Source: Hibiscus mutabilis
Lineage: Eukaryota; Streptophyta; Magnoliopsida; Malvales; Malvaceae
Assembly (NCBI GenBank): GCA_019671005.1
Contig: CM033752.1
Location: forward strand, 13,764,001 to 13,828,000
Direction of reading: 5' to 3'
DNA: 64,000 nt
Part shown: positions 22,233 to 33,979 of the stretch, piece by piece
How the letters are laid out: every line of letters starts with the position of its first letter
How positions within the stretch are numbered: position 1 is the first letter of the stretch
Made by a program: the position numbers and the translations under genes
The notes under the pieces: model-generated
What the model was told of the DNA's origin: nothing
Databases searched by the model: none
What the model saw: the letters and a program-made list of their open reading frames with translations, nothing else

Positions 22233-25200
22233 TGTAACCCCCTCGACCCGGCCTAGTCGCACTACCAAATTGAGCGAGTTACATTAGGTTTATCGAAGTA
22301 AACTAAGAAGATAAAACCCGAAACTCGACCATTTTTTTCTCTTTTAACTTATCTAAATGAATAATTATTAACCTACATGTACATACTGATCTTTGGTGAA
22401 AACCCAACTCAATCGGGCGTCGAATTGACATCCAATCGATTACATTTGCGATTTAGGGACCATTTTGTAATTTTAGAAAATTGAAGGGTCTAAAGTCACT
22501 TTTATATTACCAACATTTAATTAAGCAGGTTTCATGCTCACATGTTAAAAATCAAGTCAAAAAGATCATCTAATCACATTTAATTGCATCCACAACATTT
22601 AGGGACCAAAATGTAAGAAAATATAACTTCAGAAGATTCCAAAATAACCAACTTAACTACCATCGAACCGGTACGGAAAGGGGTGTTTTGATATGCCTTC
22701 CTTGTTTTAAAACCCCAAAATTCTAGTAGCCAATTTCCATTCTGATACGCCCCCGCGTATCGAAATGCCCTTCAAGAAAACACTGTATCGTATCAAAACA
22801 CCTCCCCGAGTACCGAAACACTAGCCAAAATTGCCTAGACCCGTACCAAAATGGTTACCCGCATACTGGTATGCTAAGCCTGAAATGGCTTACTCGTACC
22901 AAAACAAGAACACCTGTACTGGTACGCCTAGGCTTGAAATGTCCATTTTTGCTGGTTTAACATGCTTTTGAACATACCAAGACATCCTAACATACCCCTA
23001 ACACACAACCAACATATTCGAGGATCAAACCACATCAAAACAACCTAATCTCAACATCAATTCAAGGCATTATATTTCAAATGGAAATCTAGAGGCATGC
23101 TTCCTAGAAACCAATCAAGCAAACATGAGACTTTAAACCATCACCACAAACAATCATCAATGACCTTTTACAAACTATGAGCAACAAAATAAACTTGCTC
23201 AAACATGGAGTTTAACAAAATATCTCCCATAACAACAACAGAACCCCCATTGCCCTTATTACTTATAGTCTATACCAAAAACATACTTTGGCTATCAAGT
23301 CTTGTTGTGATCCATTGCTTCCCACTGCCTTCCAAGCTTTTAATTCTCTGCATTGATGGACAAAGATAGCGTAAGCACACTAGGCTTAGTGAGGCGTGCT
23401 CAAAAACAACACACTATCAATGCATTAAAACCATTTTTTTCAACATTACATTGAAATCCCATTTCAATCATCCTTTAAAACATTATCATGCCTTTAAAAC
23501 CATGCACTTAACATCTTTAAAAACCAGCATATTAACCCATATTTTACATGTATCATTAACCAACAACAAATCCCATTGCTAAGCCTCAATTTAATCCTTC
23601 CCATGCATAACAACCATATGCAAAGATTAAAGAGTAAAACATGTATAAAGCATATTATACAACATAAACCTTTCAATGTTACATCAACAATTATATTGGC
23701 TCACAAGTGATCATTAACCAAGTTCCTTTACCAAAATAGTTCATCGGATACACGGATTCTACAAGTGTTTTTCCACACTTCAAGCCATCTCAACCGGAAT
23801 AGCGATACAATCACAATCGCGTTTCCTAAATAATCGGGCACACTTTCAACCCACAGGGACACCAACCCCTTACCTCAGTTAGATGCTTAATCCGCTAATA
23901 GGAGTATACGGTACTGTATAACCCCTCTACCATTAGGGTACTTGGATGGAGTTTTCGGTACACGAATCTAAACCCCTCAACATCCAAGGCAACTTATTAT
24001 AGTGCACTATCAATCCTATGGCCAACCAACTATATCCGATAACAATTTTAAAACCACATCACTTGCCAATATAATTAACCATTTACCACTTACATCACTG
24101 TTTTTCACAAGCATTATCCAAACCAATTTTCCAAAGCAACAACCATGCTTTAAACCACAAGTATAAACCATATACTTACAAGGATCACTTACTATGTGCA
24201 TCCTTCAGCATTTCATGCTTAAAATCAGTATTTCACATACTTTAAAACATGCTTTAACAGTAGGTATTATATAAATAAAAACAAGTGCATTAAACCATAT
24301 CATACTAGTACTACCGAGAGAGAAAACCACTTTATACTTACTTTCGAGTTTAAACCAGCATATCAAGCTAAGTTTAAACTCCCATAAAGCACCTTTAAAT
24401 CATTCCAAAGCTGGAATCCACGTTCTCACTCATGGATACGCGAAACCTCGATTCGTCGACGCAAAATCAAACGTCTGAAGCCTCCAAAGCTTCACCGATC
24501 ACTCCCGGATCAACCTCCCCTATTTTAATCACATTAAAATAGAGGATTAATGCATCTGAATGCATTCAAAACACTGCAACATCAAATCCTCACGGACTTC
24601 TACAATCCTCTCAAAATTACCCAACCACAACAACCGAAATCATCATCTAATCCTTTCCAAACACAACCTAGTTACAATCTAACAATCTAACACTTCCACA
24701 ATCATCAACTAACACTCAAAAACAAGATTAATTCATCCAAATACTTCCAGCAATTACACAACCACCATAACTCCACAAAAATACAAATCTAACAACCTAA
24801 ACAACTAGGGATTCAAGAGTTTCGGCATTCCATTGTTAAAAAAAGCTTATCAACATAATAATGCATCCAAAATATGATTAAAATCAATCTTCAACATTGG
24901 AAAATAGATCCAATACGAATCTTTCACTATTTCATCAAATTCACCCAATTAAATCAATTAATTCAATTATAAAAACACAAAATCAGATTATAAACCATAA
25001 ATCAAGGGTCAAACACTTGGGAATATCAATAAAGAACCATTCAATAGACGAGATCATGGACCTTACCCCTATTTTGTGATTCCTCCCTCAATTGGCTTGT
25101 TTAAAGCTAAGAAAACATAAGATTTCAATGAGGTTTTGTAAATCAAAGTTAAAGAATCAATTACAAATCAATAATCTGAGTAAAAGGATGTCTCACCTCT

Positions 25201-25671
25201 GGTTTTTGATGAAAACTTGAGTGTTTGGTAGAGAAGAAGTGGAGAGAAAAGTTACGTCAATTTTCTTTAAAGTGATAACTGACTTTTTAATAACCAAATT
25301 CCCTTTTAATTAACTTTTAAAACATATATTTAAAAGACTTGATTGATAGGAGAAATCACCAGCAAAAACTTGGTAAAATAGCTCCTTACGGATTCTAAGA
25401 ATTTGATCCTTTTCATTTTAGTCACCTTTAAAACTAGTTTTCAAAAATCGCATTTTGGTCACTAACCAAAATGTCACACTTCCAAAACCCATTTTCCAAA
25501 ATTGTTTTCACCAATACTAATCATATATTAAAATATGACTTTTAACCATTTTTACATATTTTTATCTTACCGAAAAATATTTACCCCTGAATTTGACTCA
25601 AATCCTTAACCCGGTCCACCGAACCGTCTAACAAGCCACAAAACTGTTAGGCCCAAAATTGGGGTGTTGCA
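22233..25671 (-). repeat. Element B 5' LTR (3,439 bp)
   Basis: Starts TGTAACCCCCTCGACCCGG and ends GGGTGTTGCA on the plus strand. It is uninterrupted and so gives the reference for the LTR split by element A. A CGTATCGG-type near-palindrome cluster lies at 22662-22935. The GCGGTTTAACTAGGC minisatellite of the A and D LTRs is absent here. Confidence 0.9.
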
Positions 25672-27599
25672 ATGTATTTAGTATTTTACCGTTTAAAAAA
25701 CTAAAAAGGGAATACGAGTATATAAATATAAAACATTTACCAAAATTATTTATATTATATATATAAAGTTTGTGTTAATTTTATATTGGAAGCTTTTACA
25801 TTTTTATTGTTTGTTGACTTTTTTAACTATTCATCAAAAAATAGATGATTTACCAAAAATAGTTCTATACATTTTTATTCAAATATATTTAATCTATAGT
25901 TTAATAGTGAAACTTGTTAAACTATTAGTATACCATACAGAGAAGTTGGTAATTTTTGCTTTCAATTAATCTTATATTCGTCCAAACAAATACTGCAAAT
26001 CTTATGTTCCTACCAAATAAATAAAATAAGATTTCAGATATTTATGACCGTAGTATGCAAACTATGGCACTTTTGTAAACATTATGGTACGTTTACTTTG
26101 TTGTACTGATGTGGGTTTTGCTACATGTAATGGGAAATTTAAACTGGAATCATTAGGAATACATGTTACATTTTATGTGTGAAGAAATAAATGTGAAACC
26201 GTGTGCAATCGTTCAAAATTCGACGTTGACAGAAAAATGGCCAGGTTTCAGCACACATTAATAGCTTCAATAATCCATGCAGCATTGATCGCCTTCCTAA
26301 GTAGAACCAACATCAACAAACAATAGTATTTTTGATAATCGTTCTCGAAATGCTTTGAAAATACTCTGTCTGTTGATGTGCATCACCAAAATAATGGCTA
26401 ATCATAGCCTTTCAAATACCATTGTTTGTTGATAGGACTAGCCTAAAAACAATAGTCCCCTTGGATCTATAAAATAAAGCCTCTGCGTAGTACTCATTGC
26501 CAGTAGTACTCTTAATAATTTATGTTGTAGAGAAGAAAACTACAAAGGATTGAATACATCACTCGCCTACTAAAGGGTATGAAACTAGTGACATTGGGTA
26601 CTCCTATTTATAATAGAAAAAAGATACATGATGTTTATAATACTATTTATATTTATATTAGAAAAATGATTTTATAAAATAGAATTATACCAAAAATCTT
26701 AAAAGTTCAGTTTTAATTTTTTGGTTGGTTGGGATTCGAAATTTTAATCCAGTTTCAGAACTTCCTCTTCATACTTATCTGAAAGCTATTTTGCACAATG
26801 CAACAATTGAAAAGACCTATCAGCTGCTGACGTATCGAAACGGGTTACAGAGATTCGCGAATGACACAGAAAAAAGGCATATATATTAGGAACATGCACC
26901 TTTTGAAATGTGAGTAAATGTGTTTATAACATCAGTTTCAGAGCTCTTTAATAGATGTTCGTTACTAGTAGAATTAAATTCAATCTGAAAATAGGAAAAT
27001 AAATGATACATTGTAGGTTGGGTTGATAGCTCTTTAATAACATAACATGGGCTTCATACGGTTTACACAGTTTTGCTACTGACACTTAAAAGATGATTGC
27101 TTATTAGGAACATATGTCTTTTGAAATTCAAAATCCTTCCAACCCGAAAAAGTCATAAATATAAGTAAAGGAGTTGTTGGTTTTGGTTTCAGAACTACTA
27201 AGTAAAGATTCGGTACTGATGTTATTAAAGACCAACTCAAAATGTTATAACACCCAGTAACAATATAGGTTTTTTACTTCCAGATAAAACAACAACTTAT
27301 TGGTTGTTAATCTTTTCAACTGCTAGGGTTCAAATATGAACAACCACATTTTCCCTATAAGTATAATATCACCACTTTGTGTTTTGCATCTTCTATCCCA
27401 TATTAAACTGAAACCACGCATAAACATGTCCGTGCAGATGCTTTCTATTATTCGAAGGCAATGTCGTACTGATGCCTTGCAGGCTCCTGAAGTTGCCCCT
27501 TAGCTTCTTTCTGGTAAACATCCTTATGTTACATTGTTCTTTAATTTTATGGTTTCCTATTCATGTAGTTTGTAATTATTGTTATTCTTCTTTAATTTT
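25672..27599. other. AT-rich mosaic of old repeats, no gene seen
   Basis: Contains a diverged unit (about 26280-26930) that recurs at about 31990-32640, sharing the phrases aatggctaatcatagcc, atttataatagaaaaaagat and caacaattgaaaagac. A second piece at 27160-27300 resembles 32850-32960. No coding domain recognised. Confidence 0.6.
26280..26930 (+). repeat. Diverged dispersed repeat, copy 1
   Basis: Shares an ordered series of phrases with 31990-32640: aacaaacaatagtatttt, aatggctaatcatagcc, ataccattgtttgt, ggatctataaaat, atttataatagaaaaaagat and caacaattgaaaagac. The family is unknown to me and no coding capacity is seen. Confidence 0.65.
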
Positions 27600-28055
27600 C
27601 TGGTAAACATCTGTATCGATATTGACTTCAAATGGTTGTACCTACTAGCAGCCCTTACAAAGGGCATGAATTTGACGTTTCCATTATCTTCCCACTTGAC
27701 TACCCGTTCTCTCCTCCTAGGGTAATTAACCTGCCAAGATTGTTGTTTTATCTTGGTCAATTTTCTTACACTGCAGTATTTAATGGATATCGATTTTGTG
27801 TTTTTGTAAATTGCTACTATATTTGATGGCGATCTATTCCACCTCAACATTAATGATTCTGGCACCATTAGGCTGGCCATCCTCCATGAAAGTTGGAGCT
27901 CCTTTGTCAGAGTTGTGGATATTGTTGTGGCTATACTGGTTTTGTTGTGTTCTCCAAACCCAAACGATCCTCACCTGGATTGTGAGGGTGTTGCTCTGAT
28001 TTACAAAAGGAATCCCCAACGCTTTGCAAAGTATGCAAGGAAGATTATGGGTTGA
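27600..28055 (+). pseudogene. Ubiquitin-conjugating enzyme (E2) pseudogene
   Basis: E2 enzymes carry ubiquitin as a thioester on a Cys in the HPN...C motif. A first block at 27640-27722 reads SSPYKGHEFDVSIIFPLDY then PFSPPR, the canonical E2 core strand, and is followed by GT at a likely former splice donor. After an intron-like gap, a second block (27840-28055, ending TGA) reads HLNINDSGTIRLAIL, then SWSSFVRVVDIVVAILVLL, SPNPNDPHLDCEGVALIYKRN and a C-terminal helix. The catalytic Cys position holds Arg (TIRLAIL where the family has ICLDIL) and HPN is HLN. Frameshifts lie near 27627 and 27838. The intron-like gap suggests a genomic copy, not a retrocopy. Confidence 0.78.
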
Positions 28056-29019
28056 AATGTTTATGTATTGGAAAATATGAATCTTATGTTCAATTTTTAA
28101 TATATAGATACGTCTAGTCAAATTTTGATACTATAACTTTAAATTTTCATAGGCTAATTTCACAATTTCCTTTATTATTTTGAGTATACACACTTTAAGG
28201 GAGCATTTAAATGACATTTATGGCATCTTTAATATTATAAGTGAAGAGACAGTTTCGGGTGGGAACCATATGTTAAGGTAATTTAAAAACAATGGACGTC
28301 TAGTTTGAAACTTAAAACTCAAATCTTAAACTGAAATAATTAGGATAGCATGTAATATTTTTGGTTTTGCATGAAAAGTTCAAAACTGAATATGCAAATG
28401 TTTGATACTAGTCGTGTGTTTCACTGTTAGGAAGGACCAAAGAAATAACTCTTTGTTCATAGTTTAATATAAATAGTAAATATTATATATATAAATATTA
28501 TGTTTACTTTGTTAAATGTTGGTAAAGAGCGGATTGAAATCTCCAAATTTTAACCTTTTACAATTATAAAAAATCATATGTAATATACTAATACGTGAAG
28601 AAGTCATGTTTTACGTGATGATATAATTTCAGGAGTACATTCGTGATATGGTAAGTACAATGATATGAATCTTCTAGCAAATAATTTTGAAATTAATATT
28701 TTGTGTTAATGTTCAAAAACTATAACTCAGAATGCTCAGCCTCGAATGTTACAAAGTCATTTAATATTTTACGTATGCAAAATATGCCACTTTTATAACA
28801 TTTATGGCACGTTAAATTTTTTTATGAAATGGAAGTTTTAGTCTATAACCCAAAAGGTTCGAAAGTAATGTTCTAGTTACAGAACATCTTAAGGCAAACT
28901 TTGACTATGATCTTCACAAATACATGTTACATTTTTAGGTTTGATGTAAAAAGTTCGAAACTGTTATCAAACGTAAGAAACTCAAAGTAATACTGTGCTT
29001 TTCCAATTATGCATCATGG
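28056..29019. other. AT-rich repeat mosaic, no gene seen
   Basis: Contains single dispersed units of the tgttacattttaggt type (about 28349 and 28925) and a 28770-28815 piece resembling 26050-26100. No coding domain recognised. Confidence 0.5.
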
Positions 29020-30000
29020 TAGGGTTTATTTATAATAGAAAAAAGATTTTGACAGGGATATGGTCCTACTTGTGGAGTTCCTATATTTAAACCTGTTTCG
29101 GTACTCTTTGAAATATTTTGGAACTATGTTCGTGATAAATAAACTGAAAATATTTAATGTATTTTTCGAATTGCCGATTGGAAGTCTAGGTATAGGAATT
29201 TTATATCCAATTTCAGAACTACCTATTATGACTTCTCTGGATACAGTTCTGCCCAATGAACAACTGAAAAGACATATCTGGTGTTGATGTATCTGAACGG
29301 GTTGTAGATATTCAAAACTGACAGTGAAACGACTCTTTTGTATTGGGAACATGCGTCATTTGGAATTACAAATCCAGTGAAACAACCAATTATTTTTGTT
29401 TAACATGCTAATTTGAAATTACATTTAATATAACAACGGAAGAGACAGTTTAGACCGGGGACCATGAATGTTACCTAGTTTCGCTCCAATGAGCATGGGC
29501 TTCAATATGTATCAAGCGAAACATAAACTGAAATAGTTAGTAAAACATGGGTTAGGGTTTATGAGAAGTTTAGGTTTAGTGGTTAATGAGATTATTTTGT
29601 ATGTCTTAAGGTTTAGTATATGTCTACAGTATATGTCTATTGTATATGTATATAGTATATAGTCTATAGTATATGTCTCTATGCTTTATAGGCTATTATG
29701 CTAATACGTGTAGAAGTCATGTGTTAAGTGCTGATACGTGCAAAAGTCATATGTTACATATTGATATGCTTTTAGGGGTTATAGGATTATAGCCTATAGG
29801 TTGATTTCACTAGTTTAGGGCTTAAATAGAGGGTTTAGGAGTTTATGGTTCAATTAATTTTTAAATAAAAGTGTAATATCATGGCTCTATAATATTTCTA
29901 TAAAATTTTGTAAGAAAATAAAATATATGCATAGAATATTACAAGTAAAAACCTTAGAGTTAATTTCGTAGAGATCCTCATAATTTGGTGTTTCATGATG
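29020..30000 (+). repeat. Tandem repeat unit of about 1 kb, copy 1
   Basis: Begins gggtttatttataatag and continues through atttaaacctgtttcggtac, ctgcccaatgaacaactg, a TTTAGGG-rich stretch (29545-29850) and tatagcctataggttgattt. The same order of phrases repeats from 30005, so the two units are adjacent diverged copies. Confidence 0.6.
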
Positions 30001-30004
30001 CGAT

Positions 30005-30980
30005 CATCAGGCTAGGATTTATTTATAGTAGGAACAAGATTTTCACAGGGTTATGGTCTGATTTTTAAAATTTATATAGTTATACCTATTTCAGAACTCT
30101 TTAAATTGTTCCTGAACAATGTTCAATGATAATGATCTGAAACTAATAAAGTATAATTACAAATTTCGGTTGGTAGTACGAGTTTCGAATTTTTTCATAC
30201 GGTTCTAGAACTGCATACTAAAAGTTATGTCAAAAACTGTCCTGCCCAATGCAATAATTAAAAAGACATATCTGATGCTGACGTATCTGAACATGTTACA
30301 GAGATTTAAAACTAACAACGAAAAGACTCTCAGGGAACATGCGTCTACCAAATTTGCAATCTATTGAACAAGCAATTTTTATTTAAAATGCCAAACTTTA
30401 TTAACACGCCAAACGTTCGATACTCATCATTTTATTATATTTAAACCCCAAATATTCCTTCACCGCACGTTTTACTTGTTCATTCATTCTCACACAAACA
30501 TTAGCATTCTTAACATATTATTTGCTTCTTAAGATTTAATTTTTACCTTAATATTTTAAAATGGTGATATTTGTGTTCATTTTAGTTCCTAAGGTAACAG
30601 TAACTACTATGTTGTAATTTATGATTTTCAGTTTAAGCGATTAATTTTAATGGCTTTAATATTTTTTGGTTTAGAATTTAGATTTTACTGTTAGCGGTTT
30701 AGAGCTTAGGGTGTAGTTTATGGTTATTAGTTTATGATATGACTTTTTATTGCTTTAGGGTTTATTGTCTATGATTTAGGGCTTACAATTATCATGTTAG
30801 GCTTTATGGTGTAGTTTATAGTTAGTTGTTTAAGATATGATTTTTTGTGGTTAAGGGTTTAGTATTATACCCTATAGGTTTATGTCACTAGTAGGGTTTA
30901 TGAGTTTAGGGATGAAATTGAACCACATGTATTTTTCATTTATATAATTTTGTATAGTAAAGTAAAGATTGTGTAATTTT
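30005..30980 (+). repeat. Tandem repeat unit of about 1 kb, copy 2
   Basis: Matches 29020-30000 in order: ggatttatttatagtag, cctatttcagaactctttaa, ctgcccaatgcaataatt, then a TTTAGGG-rich stretch and taccctataggtttatgtc. It is diverged from copy 1. A third partial unit is at 32340-32640. Confidence 0.6.
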
Positions 30981-31989
30981 TGTTCATTTTAATCCATAAA
31001 TTTATTATTTATCCAAAATTGACTCATATTTATTTCTAGCTTTTGTAATTATGCCCAGACCCTATAATTTGTGTAATTTAGTTCAAACAATATAAATTAT
31101 AAGTCCATATAAGAATTTTTAAACATAGAACTCCAATTTCACTTATAAACTAAATTGGGATTTGATTGAATTAAATAAAAACTTATTAGTGCCTTCCGTG
31201 GCATGACACGACTTCAAGTTCAATCGAAACCGATATTACCCAAACTTGAATTAACCTGAATTAACTCGTTAATTACTTGATTCATACCCAGACCATTTTG
31301 GCCAAAGTGGAATATGAACAATACGAATACATGTTACATTTTAGGTTTAAAGTTGCATAATATCATTTTATATAATTAATTATATAATTAATGAACATAA
31401 AGTGCAAAATGAAAAGTTGAAGGTGCAATTTGGATGGTTAGATTCTCTAATTAAAGGAAAACTTAAACTGAAATCATTAGGAATACATGTTACACTTTAG
31501 GATTTAAGTGGAAAGTTTGAAGACGTGTTCAAATATTGCGAAACTCGTCATATTACTGCGAAGACACTTACTGCGAGTAGTTCATGACATTTTTGACAAG
31601 TTTAATAGTAAAACTAAAAAGACAATTTTCTAATACAAAGGGAATGATCATTACTCACTCCAATGTAGTAGTAACAGGCTGTGGTTGCAAAAGGGTTGGG
31701 GAGAATTTGCAGAGCATTACTCTATAGAAGTTGGGTCTTTTGTGGTTTCCTAATACAAAGGGAATGATGAAATTCCTAAGATTTTTTTATAGAACTGCTT
31801 CAGAGATTGAATATCCCAATACTAACACTGATTATGGTAGTAGCCAAAGGCAAACAGAATAAGATTTGTTAAGTTCCCTCCCTCAAAAGTAAATTTAAAC
31901 TGATTCACCATATAAAACTAGAACTGATTTATTCTAACGAATCTAGACCTTGGAGACCATCTAGTATCATCAACCTTGGTCTCATGATT
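30981..31989. other. AT-rich, no gene seen
   Basis: No coding domain. Single units of the atacatgttacattttagg motif at about 31322 and 31482. Confidence 0.5.
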
Positions 31990-32640
31990 TCACAATCTTC
32001 TAGACTCCAGTTTGCATTGGCCGCCTCCGATATAGTTCCAAAAAACAACAAACAATAGTATTTGAAAAATATTAAGACAAGGGTTTTTCAAATACTTTGT
32101 TTGTTGGTGTTCATCCCTACAAATGGCTAATCATAGCCTTCCAAATACCATTGTTTGTCGATAAGAAAACATAAAAAACAATCAGGACTTCTCTAGGATC
32201 TATAAAATGAAGTCTTTGCACAATAGGCATCGCCACTAGTAAAAACCATAAACCACACATATATTTCTGTCTACATAGACGTAAACTAGGAAGGAAAAAA
32301 TAGCTGATGAGGGTATGCAACTATGACCTATTTGTAATAGAAAATGAAATATGGAACCCGCCGTTTATGATTTATTTATAATAGAAAAAAGATGTTCACG
32401 GGGATATGGTGCTACGTTTATAGTTCCTATATTTAAACCTCTTTTGATACTATTTAAAATGTTTCGGAACAACGTTCATGATAAACAAACCGAAAATCGT
32501 TAAAGTATATTTCACATTTTAGATTCGTATGCTTGCTTACAAAGTTCAATTATCTGCAAACTGTGTTGCTCAATGCAACAATTGAAAAGACTTATTTGAT
32601 GATGATTTATCAGAACAGGTTACAGAGGCTCAAATCATCA
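31990..32640 (+). repeat. Diverged dispersed repeat, copy 2
   Basis: Collinear with 26280-26930, including aatggctaatcatagcc, ataccattgtttgt and atttataatagaaaaaagat. Its right third also matches the start of the 1-kb tandem units. Confidence 0.65.
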
Positions 32641-33286
32641 TAAGATATTATCTATCCATAAATTAAGGACCTAGTCACAAGTCGACTCTGTTTATAAGAC
32701 ATGACTTCCTTTCCAAAGTTTTAGCTCAATTCCATGACATATAATACTTACAGATTCCTCTAATCAATACATCTATAACCAAAGATCCGGATTTTATCGA
32801 GACAAGATGAGCATGTCAAAATACTTATAAGTCAGAATATGAATTAGGGAACGAAACTTTAAAGTAAAGGTTCGATACTAGGAGATTTAATGACCAACGT
32901 AAAATGTGCGAACAAGCAGTAACATTACATGTTTGTTTTTATGAGTTTCAAACCAACTACCCTCGGTCTCGAAATGATATGTCTGAATGTTCCACAGCGA
33001 TTGTCACAATTTCATTAACTAATTTAAGTTACAATTGGGATAAGTTCTGCTTCAAATTTACCAGTATCAAGATTCATAATCTGAGTTCCAATTTAATTAT
33101 TTTCCTTGTATATACAAACACTCTCTCGAATAAACATTATATGTGTACACTAAAGTACATACATAATTATAATTTGACATATAATTACATACCTTTCAAA
33201 TACTAAAAAATATGATAGTCTTCTTCCGCAGTTTGAGTGAGATTGTTTGAAGCTCCACAGTCACTTATCCATACTTCCTCCTACTT
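32641..33286. other. AT-rich spacer, no gene seen
   Basis: Contains a piece (32850-32960) similar to 27160-27300. Open frames here show no domain. Confidence 0.45.
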
Positions 33287-33979
33287 CTAATAAGGGCAAA
33301 AAATCATCCCACACATTATAATTGGCCTATGAATGCATGCAAACATGTAATTTAATAAATGGGGACTAATATTTTCTTCGATCCATTGTACGTTGTTCGT
33401 TGCACTTTCTAAAAATTCCAAGTACGGAGTATAAAAATCATCATGAGATGCGGATGATGGTGTTGCCAATCCTAGCTTCAAATAAGGACATGTGACTTTA
33501 TTGTGCCCTTCTGAATTGCAATTTGAACAATGATGCCTACTCCTGCTTGCAACTTTTTTGGACCTGGTATCTGGCCTTTTCCCTTTCTTCCTTAATGGGT
33601 CCCGAACTCTTTTTAGTGGTGTGGTTTGATCCTGAGAATCATTCAACATACAACATGCCTCGAGTTCGGTCATAAGTCTATGAATTCATATTTGGCTCAT
33701 AGGAAGCTCTCTTCTATTTTTGATGCAACATGGCAATGTTTATTTGACATCGATCAGAGTGAAGAGAACCGAGTCATGTATTTTGCTTCATGAGGAACAT
33801 TAAAGCCCACAAATGATGGGGAATCAACCTTCGCATTCTTTTTCCATCGATTTAGAATCAATGAATTTGGGATACGTGTGATATCTAGTATCTTAAGCAC
33901 GTGTAATTGATGTCTACATAGGAACCCTACTTTCTCAAATTTACGACAACAACATGTTAGGGTTACCGTGACAAAAACT
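33287..33979 (-). pseudogene. FAR1/FRS-like (MULE-derived) gene, C-terminal fragment
   Basis: FAR1-related proteins are domesticated Mutator-like transposases: FAR1 zinc-finger DNA-binding domain, MULE DDE domain, SWIM finger. On the minus strand this part carries the SWIM finger (TCCCRKFEKVGFLCRH, at about 33905-33955) and KILDITRIPNSLILNRWKKNA. After a frame break near 33750 comes a C-terminal region with KRVRDPLRKKGKRPDTRSK and a CX2CX4HX4C knuckle HHCSNCNSEGHNKVTCP. The upstream continuation lies beyond element E at 39900-39992. The frame is broken, so it is a pseudogene; it could be a transposase remnant rather than a domesticated FRS gene. Confidence 0.82.
33962..33974. repeat. 13-bp direct repeat flanking element E, left copy
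   Basis: gttaccgtgacaa, repeated at 39900-39912 immediately after the right LTR. On the left, the bases aaact (or aaaaact) lie between this repeat and the LTR. Confidence 0.8.

Larger units (their letters stand above)
1162..25671 (-). mobile_element. Ty3/gypsy chromovirus B (Tekay/Del-like), long LTRs, interrupted by element A
   Basis: A complete but dead LTR retrotransposon on the minus strand. Plus-strand order: 3' LTR (1162-2919 continued at 15623-17334), polypurine tract, pol, gag, primer-binding site, 5' LTR (22233-25671). The LTRs run TGTAAC...GTTACA/TTGCA and are about 3.44-3.47 kb once the insertion is removed. Gene order gag-PR-RT-RNaseH-INT with a C-terminal GPY/F and chromodomain-like tail places it among Ty3 chromoviruses; the very long LTRs and initiator-Met tRNA PBS fit the Tekay/Del clade (inference from family knowledge). 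All coding domains are broken. The outer 5-bp flanks (tatat at 1157-1161, atgta at 25672-25676) do not match, so no clean TSD remains. Confidence 0.88.

Noticed and set aside
29545..30930. TTTAGGG-rich stretches as interstitial telomere repeats
   Set aside because: The TTTAGGG words are scattered and degenerate, never in perfect tandem; they belong to the diverged 1-kb units.
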